DNA of 24,457 bases from CAZFBR01 sp035353495 [NCBI: uncultured bacterium] (GTDB lineage Bacteria; DAOPZR01): assembly GCA_964517215.1 (NCBI GenBank), contig CAZFBR010000021.1:1-24457 (forward strand). The letters are read 5' to 3'. The notes under the pieces were generated by a model. It searched no databases, was not told where the DNA came from, and was given only the letters and a program-made list of their open reading frames with translations. Of the stretch, positions 1 to 7,224 are shown in pieces. The stretch's first letter is position 1. Each line of letters starts with the position of its first letter. The translations under genes were made by a program, and so were the position numbers.

Positions 1-3000
1 CGTCAGCGCCTGTTCCGCCGCCGTCCGCTCCGCCTGCTGCTCCTGCCGCGCCTGTTCCTGACACTGCACTTCGCTTTCCAGCGTCGCCCGCCGCTGCGTA
101 TCGGCCGCCAGTTCGCGCGCCAGCAATTCACGTTCCTCACGCAGCGCGGCCAGTTCGGCCGCCAGCTCATCCTGCTCCGTCCGCGCGGCCGTCAATGCCG
201 TTACCGTGCCGCGCAGCGCCGCCTGGCGTTCTTCCAGTTCAGCGCAGGCCTGGTGCATGGTCTCGCGTCTCGCGGTCACTTCCGCCAGCGCCGATTCCGC
301 CTGCGCGAGGTCATCACGCCGGTGCTGCAGATCATGCGCCGCATTCTCCCGCATTGCCAGTCGGGCCAGCTGGCCGGCCAGGTCACGCCCCAGTGTTGCA
401 CAGGCGGCGGCATATTCGTCACGCCGCTGCTCTTCACGTGCCGCCGCCGCCGCCACCTCCCGGTGCCGGCGCTCGGCTTCCGTCTGTGCCGCCTGCAGTT
501 CAGTCACCGCCGCCGCCAGTCGTTCACGCTCGGCGGCTTGCCGCGCCAGATCGTCACGCGCCCCAGCCAGCGCCGCCGACACACCTTCCATTGCTGCACG
601 CGCGGCGGCATTCCGGCTTTCCAGCTCATCCGCCGCCGCCCGCGCTGCCGCCTGCCGGTCAACCGCGGCGGCCGTCTCACGCAAACGTGCTTCCAGTTCA
701 GTCCACTGTTCACCCGCCCGTTCCAGTTCGTGGTGCCGCGCAGCCAGTGTTTCCGTCAGGGACATCAGTTCCTGCCGCGCCTGCTCCTGCCGTCGCAACT
801 GGTCCTGTTCCTCGCGCCGCGCCGTTACCACCGCCGCCTGCACCTGCTGCAACTCCGCCCGGCAATCAGCCAGTGCACGCTGCCGGTCAGCCAAGCGCTG
901 CTCTTCCGCCGCCAGCTGCGCCGCTGCGGTGTCTGCCGCCGCCCGGGCCTCCGCCAGCTGCCGTTCCGCCGCGGCCTGTGCTGCTGCCGCGGTTGCCGCC
1001 TGTTGCTGGGCCGCACTGGCCGCCGTCTCCAGGCGGGCCAGTTCCGCCTGCGCCGCCGCCACCCGGCCCTGTTCTTCCGCCTGTGCCGCCTGTCGCACGG
1101 CCGCCAGCTCATCCTCGAGTTTTTGGTGCGCCGCCTGCGCCGCCGCCGCCCGGCGCTCTTCTTCGGCCTGCGCCTCTTCCCGCGCCGCCGCCAGTTCCGC
1201 CGCCAGCTGCTGCCGGGCCGTGTCCGCCGCGGTCGCCTGCGCCGCGGCCGCCTGTTCCGCCGCCTGGCGCGCGGCATCCGCCGCCGCCGTCAGCCGTGCC
1301 AGTTCCTGCGCCGCCGCCGCTGCCCGCCGTTCTTCTTCCGCCTGCGCCTGCGCCCGCGCCGCCGCCAGTTCCGCCGCCAGCTGCTGCCGGGCCGTGTCCG
1401 CCGCGGTCGCCTGCGCCGCGGCCGCCTGTTCCGCCGCCTGGCGCGCGGCATCCGCCGCCGCCGTCAGCCGTGCCAGTTCCTGCGCCGCCGCCGCTGCCCG
1501 CCGTTCTTCTTCCGCCTGCGCCTGCGCCCGCGCCGCCGCCAGTTCCGCCGCCAGCTGCTGCCGGGCCGTGTCCGCCGCGGCCGCCTGCGCCCGGGCCGCC
1601 TGTTCCGCCGCTGCCGCCGCGGCTGCCGCCGCGGCTTCCACCTGCGCCAATTCCTGCGCCGCGGCTGCCGCGCGCTGTTCCGCAATGCGCACCTGTTCCT
1701 GCGCCGCCGCCGCCCGCGCCGCCTGACGGTCCGCCGCGGCGCTGGCGTCCTGCGCGCGACTCTCCGCCGCCGTCACTTTGGTCCGCAATTCGCGCAGCTG
1801 TTCCGCCGCTGCCGCTGCCGCCGCCGCCCGCTGCTCCGCTTCCGCCCGGCGACTGTCCGCCGCCGCCGCGGCCTGTTCCACCGCCGCGCAGCGCTGTTCC
1901 GCCGCCGCCAGCCGCTGGCGCAGGCGCACCGCATGGGCCTGCAGCTGTTTGCGCCTGACTGCCGCCGCGGTGGTGCGCCGGTCTTCCGCCTCCCGCCGCT
2001 CGCGGCACTCGGCCAGGACCGCCTCATCCGCCGCCAGCGCGGCTGTCAGCCGCGCCGCCTGCCGCTGCTGTTCCTCGACCAGACCGGAAAGCCGGACGAG
2101 CTCCGCCTGCTGCCGCGCATGCTCCGCTTTCGCCCGCGCAACCCGCTCATCGGCTGCTGCGGCCCGTGCCTGCTGGCTCTGGGCCAGTTCCTCCTGTGCC
2201 CGAACCGTGGTAACCAGCAGATCGCGCTGCTGTTCCCGGTCGGCCAGCTCCTGCTGCACCGCCTGCAATGCGGCCTGCCGCTCGGTGACCGCCGTAGCTG
2301 CCTGCCGTTCCTCGTCGGCCAGTCCGGCCAGCACCGCGCGGCGTGCGGCCAGTTCGTCCGCCAGCGTACGCAATTCCGCCTCTGCCGCACTCCCCGCCGC
2401 CTGGGCCGCCTCAAGTCCCGCCGTGGCCGCCTGGAGCGCCGCCACCCGCTGCTGCTGCTGCCGGAGCTCTTCCTGTGCGGTCAGACGGGCCGCCGTCAGG
2501 GTCCGCAATTCGCCTGCCAGCGCCTGGACTTCCTCCCGCTGCTGCCGCGCCTCGCCGCGGGTCGCGGTCACCTGCTGCCGGCATGCGGTCAATACCGCCA
2601 CAAACCGCCGCCGCAGGCGCTGCGCCCGCCGCCGTCGCGCCGCCAGCTGCTGCAGGGTATTGCGCCGGCGTTCCGCCTCACCCGCCGCCGCGCGCAGCGC
2701 AGTTTCCTGCTCCTGCCGGGCTGCCGCCAGCGCGTCGCGTTCCCGCAGCAGGCGGGCACAATCGTCGGCGACCGCCTGCAGCCGTTCCCGCGCTGCTGCT
2801 GTTTCCGTTTCCGCCGCCTGTTTCGCCTGCGCCGCCGCCTGCGTCCCCGCCACCTGCGTCTGTTCTTCCTGTCGCAACGCTGCCAGCCGCGCCGCCAGTG
2901 CGGACAGCTCTGCCGACTGCTGCGCCGCCGCCTGTTCCTGCCGGCGATGCTCGGCGGCGCCCGCGATCAGCTGTGCCTGCTGGGCGCGCTGCTCATCCGC

Positions 3001-5970
3001 CAGCTGCGCAAGCGTATCCCGCGCCGCCGCCACCTTGCCCTGGGCTGCGGTCGCGGCCCGCTCCGCCTCGTCCCATTCCCGCGTCAACTCATCGCGACGC
3101 ACCTGCAGCTGGCGCAGGGCTGCGGTCAAGTCGTCGCGCTGCTGCTCCAGATCGCGACAGGCCGCAGCGGCGGCGGTTTGGGCCGTTTGGGCTGCCGCCA
3201 GCGCCTGCGCCGCCGCCGCCTGCTCCTCGCGCACGGTCGCCAGCTCCTGGCGCTGGCCGTCAATCATTTCGCGCAGGGCCGTCAGCTCCGTCTCCCGCAG
3301 GCGCTTGGCTTCATGCTGGCGCGCCAGGTCGCGTTCCAAATCCTGGTGACGGCGGGCCAGCTCGGTCACCGACGTGCGCCGCGCCTGCTCGTCCGCCATG
3401 ACCGTGCGCAGCTCCGACTGCCGCTGCGCCAGCTCGTTCCTGAGCCCCGCCTGCTCGGCCTTCAGCTTGGCCAGGGCGAGCGCCACCTGTTCGCGCGCCC
3501 GCTCACTGTCGCGCAGCAGCGTCGCCGCGGTCGCCGCCTCTTCCTGCAGGGCCGCCAGCCGCACCGCCTGCTCCTCTTCGCGCGTCGCCAGCGCCCGTAC
3601 CGCCAGTTCGCGTTCCGCCTGCCGTTCGCGTTCCGCCGCCGCCGCCGCCTGCAGGGTTGTCAGCGCTGCGTCAACCGCGGCGCGGTCGCGTTCACGCGCC
3701 GCCAGCGCCCGCTCCGCCTGCGCCTGTGCCGACCGGGTTTTTGCGGTTTGCCGCTTCGCCTCCGCCAGCGCCTCGCGCGCCGCTGCTGCCTGCTCGCGCA
3801 CCCGGGTCAGTTCCGTCTCCGCGGTCTGCCGTTCCGCGCTGATGCGCGCCAGCCGCGCTTCCTCGTCCGCCAGCTGCGCCAGTTCCGCAGTCAGGGATGC
3901 CGCGCGCGCCTGCAGGGCGGCGCAGGCCTGCTCCCCCTCCCGCTGCTGCCGGGCAAGCATGGTCGCCATCCGCTCGCGATCCGCCACTGCGGTTTCCGCC
4001 GCGGCGATTGCCGCGCGCACCTGCGCCAGTGTTTCCTCGCCCGCCGCGCACTCCGCCCGCCGGTCCGCCAGGGCGCGCTCACCCGCCGCCAGTTGCGCCT
4101 GCAGCCGCTCATGCTCGCCGGTTAAGGCCTGCAGATCGGCACGGTGCTGCTCCGCGGCCCGCACCAGTTCCGCGGTGTCGCGCTCCTGCTGATGGCGCGC
4201 CACCTCGCATTCCTCAAGCCGCTGCTGCGCCTTGACCCGCAACTCCTGCAGGCGGGTCAGTTCGCGCTGGCGATTGGCCACCTGCTCGCCCAGCGCCTGG
4301 GTCTGCCGCCGCGCATCCTGCAGCTGGGTCATCGCCCCGCTCACTGTGGAGCTGAGCTGCTGCTGCTCGTCACGCTGCCGCGCCAGCTGCTGTTCGCGCT
4401 GCTCCCGCTCGGCGCGCAGTTTCGCCAGCCGTCGCGCCAGGTCGCGCGCTTCTTCTTCGCGTTCCGCCACCAGCGCAGCCAGGCGCTGGCTTTCCTCCCG
4501 CCGCTCGCCGATGTTGGCCACCAGTTCGCGCGCCGCCACCGCCTGCTGCTCCAGCGCGTCCGCCCGCGCCGCCCGCGCCCGGCAGGTGCGCTCGAGTTCC
4601 GCCAGTTCCTGCTGCCGCCGGTCAAGTTCATGCGCCGCCGCCGCCGCCGCCGCTACTGCGGCTTCCCGCTCGCGCGCCAGCTGCGCCACCGCCGCGGTCA
4701 GTGCGTCATGCTCCCGCCGCACCTGGTCGCAGCGCTGCTCGTATGCGGCCAGTTCGCCGGTAATCGTCGCCAGCGCCGCCGCCGCCGCCGCGTGCCGGGC
4801 CGCGGCCGCGCGCAGCCGCGTCTCTTCGCTGCGCAAGTCCGCCACGGTCCGGGCCAATGCCGCCGCCGCCGCGCGTTCCTGGTCGCCGGCCGCGCGCAGA
4901 CCCTGCATTTCCCGTTCCGCCGCATCACGCGCCGCCGTCGCCGCCGCCAATTCATCCCGGGTCGCGGCCAGTCGCGCCTGTTCCGCACCCAGTTCCTCCT
5001 CAATCAGCCGGCGCAGCGACTCGCGTCCGCTGCGGCATTGCCGGTCAAGGTCTGCCACCTCCGCGCGCAGGACGCGCCGGCGTGCCGCCAATTCCTGTTC
5101 CGCCCGGCGCAGCGCGCGCAGCTCCGTGCGGCGCCGCTGCCATTCCTGCCGCGCGCCCGCCGCCTGTGCCTGCGCCTCCTCGCTTGCCGCCAGTTCCTGA
5201 CGCACCCGCCGCATCCGCCGCCGCAACTGGCGCAAAACGTTCCGGGTTTCCTGCAGGGCCGCCTGCTCCCCGCGCCGCTCGCGCCGCAGCGCTGCCAGCC
5301 GGGTTTCCTGGTGGACGACCGGCGCCGCGCCGGTCGCTGAATCCGCTGCGGGTGCGGGAACAACCGCCGCGGACGCCACCGGGAATGTCGGCAAGGCCGC
5401 CGGCGGCGCCGCCGGCTTTTCCGGCGCCTGCGCCGCACAACGCGCACAGCTGCCGTCCACCTCGAGCATGCCGCCGCAATGCGGGCAGGGATCGATCCCC
5501 GACAGCAGCCGGCGAATGTCAACCACCGCGCTCTGCCGTTCCTCCGGCGGATCGGGCGGCAGCGGAACGCGCGGCGTGCGCTTGAACCGTGTCGTTGACT
5601 TGATCGCCCGGCGCAGCCGCGACCGCAGTTCCTCCTCCATGACCTCGACCGCGGCGGCCTCCTGGTAGAACACCTCGACCCGCTGGTCGAGCACAAACCG
5701 GGAAATGTCCTTTTCAATCGCCGGGTGCGGCTTGAGGATGGTCATGCGTCCGCCATGCGCGCGCGTTTCCGCAAGATGCGTCGCCAGCAGCTGGAGCGCC
5801 GGCGCATCGATGGCGGTAACCTGTTCAAGATCAAGGACACACGCATCCATGCCGTCATCCAGCAGCCCGTCGAGGAGCTGGGTGAGGTCATTGGCGTGAC
5901 GGGCGGTGAGCTCGCCCGTCAGGTTGATTATCGGAACCCGCCCGTTATGGCGGACCTGCGTTTTCAGCAT
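1..5970 (-). CDS. Giant STAS - zinc ribbon - coiled-coil protein (3' end beyond window)
   Basis: The frame is open from ATG 5970 to base 1, giving 1990 codons with no stop, so the C-terminus lies outside the window. Residues 1-105 look like a STAS domain (SpoIIAA/anti-sigma-antagonist fold), with the strand-turn VLDLEQVTAIDAPALQLL. The Ser that is phosphorylated in classic antagonists is Ala56 here (D55-A56), so Ser-phosphorylation switching is unlikely. Residues 162-178 form a zinc ribbon (C162-x2-C165 and C175-x2-C178). A Pro/Ala linker (about 180-217) follows, and from about 218 to the edge the sequence is nearly unbroken Ala/Glu/Gln/Arg/Leu heptad-like coiled coil with no Walker motif. 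Codons about 464-597 hold a perfect 58-residue tandem repeat. The gene has its own promoter and a leader hairpin. No SD stands directly before ATG 5970. Role is not known; a long cytoplasmic scaffold or filament-like protein is my inference. SMC/Rad50 is unlikely because the N-terminus has no ATPase head. Confidence 0.85.
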   Translation of the reverse strand, partial: MLKTQVRHNGRVPIINLTGELTARHANDLTQLLDGLLDDGMDACVLDLEQVTAIDAPALQLLATHLAETRAHGGRMTILKPHPAIEKDISRFVLDQRVEVFYQEAAAVEVMEEELRSRLRRAIKSTTRFKRTPRVPLPPDPPEERQSAVVDIRRLLSGIDPCPHCGGMLEVDGSCARCAAQAPEKPAAPPAALPTFPVASAAVVPAPAADSATGAAPVVHQETRLAALRRERRGEQAALQETRNVLRQLRRRMRRVRQELAASEEAQAQAAGARQEWQRRRTELRALRRAEQELAARRRVLRAEVADLDRQCRSGRESLRRLIEEELGAEQARLAATRDELAAATAARDAAEREMQGLRAAGDQERAAAAALARTVADLRSEETRLRAAAARHAAAAAALATITGELAAYEQRCDQVRREHDALTAAVAQLAREREAAVAAAAAAAHELDRRQQELAELERTCRARAARADALEQQAVAARELVANIGERREESQRLAALVAEREEEARDLARRLAKLRAEREQREQQLARQRDEQQQLSSTVSGAMTQLQDARRQTQALGEQVANRQRELTRLQELRVKAQQRLEECEVARHQQERDTAELVRAAEQHRADLQALTGEHERLQAQLAAGERALADRRAECAAGEETLAQVRAAIAAAETAVADRERMATMLARQQREGEQACAALQARAASLTAELAQLADEEARLARISAERQTAETELTRVREQAAAAREALAEAKRQTAKTRSAQAQAERALAARERDRAAVDAALTTLQAAAAAERERQAERELAVRALATREEEQAVRLAALQEEAATAATLLRDSERAREQVALALAKLKAEQAGLRNELAQRQSELRTVMADEQARRTSVTELARRHQDLERDLARQHEAKRLRETELTALREMIDGQRQELATVREEQAAAAQALAAAQTAQTAAAAACRDLEQQRDDLTAALRQLQVRRDELTREWDEAERAATAAQGKVAAARDTLAQLADEQRAQQAQLIAGAAEHRRQEQAAAQQSAELSALAARLAALRQEEQTQVAGTQAAAQAKQAAETETAAARERLQAVADDCARLLRERDALAAARQEQETALRAAAGEAERRRNTLQQLAARRRRAQRLRRRFVAVLTACRQQVTATRGEARQQREEVQALAGELRTLTAARLTAQEELRQQQQRVAALQAATAGLEAAQAAGSAAEAELRTLADELAARRAVLAGLADEERQAATAVTERQAALQAVQQELADREQQRDLLVTTVRAQEELAQSQQARAAAADERVARAKAEHARQQAELVRLSGLVEEQQRQAARLTAALAADEAVLAECRERREAEDRRTTAAAVRRKQLQAHAVRLRQRLAAAEQRCAAVEQAAAAADSRRAEAEQRAAAAAAAAEQLRELRTKVTAAESRAQDASAAADRQAARAAAAQEQVRIAEQRAAAAAQELAQVEAAAAAAAAAAEQAARAQAAAADTARQQLAAELAAARAQAQAEEERRAAAAAQELARLTAAADAARQAAEQAAAAQATAADTARQQLAAELAAARAQAQAEEERRAAAAAQELARLTAAADAARQAAEQAAAAQATAADTARQQLAAELAAAREEAQAEEERRAAAAQAAHQKLEDELAAVRQAAQAEEQGRVAAAQAELARLETAASAAQQQAATAAAAQAAAERQLAEARAAADTAAAQLAAEEQRLADRQRALADCRAELQQVQAAVVTARREEQDQLRRQEQARQELMSLTETLAARHHELERAGEQWTELEARLRETAAAVDRQAAARAAADELESRNAAARAAMEGVSAALAGARDDLARQAAERERLAAAVTELQAAQTEAERRHREVAAAAAREEQRRDEYAAACATLGRDLAGQLARLAMRENAAHDLQHRRDDLAQAESALAEVTARRETMHQACAELEERQAALRGTVTALTAARTEQDELAAELAALREERELLARELAADTQRRATLESEVQCQEQARQEQQAERTAAEQALT
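1179..1580. repeat. Perfect 174-nt tandem repeat inside the coiled-coil gene
   Basis: Bases 1179-1406 and 1353-1580 are identical at an offset of 174 nt, about 2.3 units in tandem. A third copy continues after 1580 with substitutions, and a diverged partial unit precedes 1179. The unit is 58 codons, so the reading frame is kept. It begins around ADTARQQLAAELAAAR in the protein. 58 residues is not a multiple of 7 but equals four hendecads plus two heptads, which could preserve coiled-coil register. The lack of any silent difference implies recent duplication or gene conversion. Confidence 0.9.
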
Positions 5971-5981
5971 GCAATAAAATA

Positions 5982-6008
5982 GGGGGGGCTGCAGACAGCA
6001 TCCCCCCC
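5982..6008 (-). terminator. G7/C7 hairpin with U-rich tail in the leader of the STAS gene
   Basis: On the minus strand seven G are followed by A, TGC, a TGTCT loop, GCA, G and seven C. This gives a very stable stem (7 GC pairs, one mismatch, 3 more pairs). The tail TATTTTATT (5980-5972) follows, and the ATG of the giant gene comes one base later (5970). Form and tail resemble an intrinsic terminator. Because the promoter at 6034-6062 lies upstream, it could end trpA-mazG transcripts, attenuate the STAS transcript, or control its translation. Confidence 0.6.
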
Positions 6009-6033
6009 TCCCCTTTGAATAACTATTATGGGA

Positions 6034-6062
6034 TTAATATCAGATACAAATACGTTTGTCAA
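6034..6062 (-). promoter_or_regulatory. Predicted sigma70 promoter of the STAS/coiled-coil gene
   Basis: TTGACA (6062-6057), 17-bp spacer, TATTAA (6039-6034) on the minus strand, in the only AT-rich stretch of the left block. The expected start is near 6027, leaving a leader of about 57 nt that contains the G7/C7 hairpin. The -35 box contains the TGA stop codon of the mazG-like gene. Confidence 0.6.
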
Positions 6063-6427
6063 TCCTGCGGCTTGCTGTAGTCCAGTCCGCGCACCGCTGC
6101 TGCCGGATACTTGCGCCGGTTTTTGGCCATCTTATCCTCCATGGCCGCCGCCAGATCGATCCCGTTTTGTTGGCAAAGGGACAGCACATACGCGGTCACA
6201 TCCGCCAGCTCTTCGCACAAATGCGCCCGGAATTCCGGGTCGTGATTGACCCGCTGCTTGGCCGCATCGAGTTCCAGCCACTGGAACATCTCCATGATTT
6301 CCGCCGCCTCGATGGCGATGGACATTGCCAGATTCTTGGGCGAATGATACCGCTCCCATTCGCGTTCGCGAACAAACTCCGCCACCAGCCCCTTGAGCTG
6401 GTCGACGGTGGTTTCCTGATCGTTCAT
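6059..6427 (-). CDS. MazG-like nucleotide pyrophosphohydrolase
   Basis: 122 residues, the length of single-domain MazG/DCTPP-type enzymes, which hydrolyse nucleoside triphosphates to monophosphate and PPi and clear non-canonical nucleotides in the cytoplasm. The metal-binding pattern is visible: E40-A-A-E43 on one helix and E72-E73-L-A-D76 on the next, with the typical K-x-x-K-N-x-x-K-Y-P tail (about 99-108). The helix before the first motif carries SPKNLAMSIAIEAAE, as in the dCTPase-like branch. ATG 6427 overlaps the trpA stop as ATGA, so translation is coupled to trpA. The stop TGA (6061-6059) lies inside the -35 box of the next gene. The family is clear; the preferred substrate (dCTP or other) is inference. 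Confidence 0.93.
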   Translation of the reverse strand: MNDQETTVDQLKGLVAEFVREREWERYHSPKNLAMSIAIEAAEIMEMFQWLELDAAKQRVNHDPEFRAHLCEELADVTAYVLSLCQQNGIDLAAAMEDKMAKNRRKYPAAAVRGLDYSKPQD

Positions 6428-7224
6428 GACCCCTGCTCCTTCCGCGCTGCCGCCAGCGCCCGGATAAATTTTTCTGCGGCGCGCAGCCGCTCCGCACGCC
6501 CGTCACCCGCCGCCGCCAACTGCTGCAGCAGGGCGCTGCCGACAATCACCCCGTCGGCAAACCGGGATACTTCCGCCACGTGTTCCGGCCGCGAAATGCC
6601 AAACCCGACGCAGACCGGCAGCCCGTGGGCGCGCGCCGCCGTCACTTCCGCCCGCAACTCCGCCCGCAGGTCGCGTCGCGCCCCGGTAACCCCCGCCAGG
6701 GCGACGTAGTAAATGAACCCGCCCGCCTGCGCCGCCAGTTTCCGCGCCCGCGCCGCCGGCGTCGTCGGGGTCAGCATGACGATAAAATCCAGCCCATGCT
6801 TTGCCAGCGCCGCCGTTACCGGAGCCGCCTCCTCGGGCGGCAGGTCGGGCACAATCACCCCGGCAATGCCCGCCGCGGCGCAGTCGGCCGCCGCCCGCTC
6901 CACCCCCCGGCTGAACAGCAGGTTGTAATACAGCATCAGCACCACCGGCAGTCGCGCCGTCCATGCCGGCGCCGCCGCCAGCACCGCATCCAGCGTGATG
7001 CCGCGCGCCAGCGCCCGGGTGTATGCCGCCTGGATCACCGGCCCGTCGGCCATGGGATCGGAAAACGGGACGCCGATTTCCACCATATCCGCGCCGGCAT
7101 CCGCCAGGGTCTGCACCAGTTCACCGGTGAAATTCAGGTCAGGATCGCCCGCCGCCACAAACGGCATCAGGGCGCATGTCCTTCGCGCCCGCGTTGCGGT
7201 GAACAGTTGTGCCAACACACTCAT
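6424..7224 (-). CDS. trpA: Tryptophan synthase alpha chain
   Basis: 266 residues, full length for TrpA, which cleaves indole-3-glycerol phosphate to indole and glyceraldehyde 3-phosphate and channels indole to TrpB. The catalytic residues align with E. coli numbering: E49 in MVEIGVPFSDP and D60 in MADGPVIQAA. Also visible are the LMLYYNLL strand, the VIVPDLPPEEA loop, YYVALAGVTGAR (usually V-S-x-x-GVTG), the phosphate-binding VGFGIS and GVIVGSAL. No trpB is adjacent. Instead trpA follows the TPR gene with a TAATG stop/start overlap and precedes the mazG-like gene with an ATGA overlap. trpA therefore appears to be transcribed and translated as part of this unusual operon, and I see no leader peptide or trp operator. 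Confidence 0.97.
   Translation of the reverse strand: MSVLAQLFTATRARRTCALMPFVAAGDPDLNFTGELVQTLADAGADMVEIGVPFSDPMADGPVIQAAYTRALARGITLDAVLAAAPAWTARLPVVLMLYYNLLFSRGVERAAADCAAAGIAGVIVPDLPPEEAAPVTAALAKHGLDFIVMLTPTTPAARARKLAAQAGGFIYYVALAGVTGARRDLRAELRAEVTAARAHGLPVCVGFGISRPEHVAEVSRFADGVIVGSALLQQLAAAGDGRAERLRAAEKFIRALAAARKEQGS

Noticed and set aside
1179-1580. Repeat array considered as CRISPR
   Set aside because: The repeats are contiguous, in frame and coding, with no unique spacers and no cas genes in the window.
195-3401. Long Pro/Ala- or Ser/Ala/Cys-rich plus-strand frames (195-1958, 206-1726, 1778-3349, 2343-3401)
   Set aside because: Low-complexity shadows of GCC/CGC-rich codons, without SD, motifs or domain-like sequence.
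253-4125. 1290-codon open frame on the plus strand opposite the coiled-coil gene
   Set aside because: Arg/Leu/Cys-rich nonsense composition; it exists because the antisense of Ala/Glu/Gln/Arg codons in GC-rich DNA lacks stops. The minus frame gives coherent STAS, zinc-ribbon and coiled-coil sequence.
5945-6001. 18-codon ORF at ATG 6001, directly after the G-run in the STAS leader
   Set aside because: Out of frame with the STAS gene, no spacing between the G-run and ATG, and the start lies in the hairpin stem; no positive evidence for translation.
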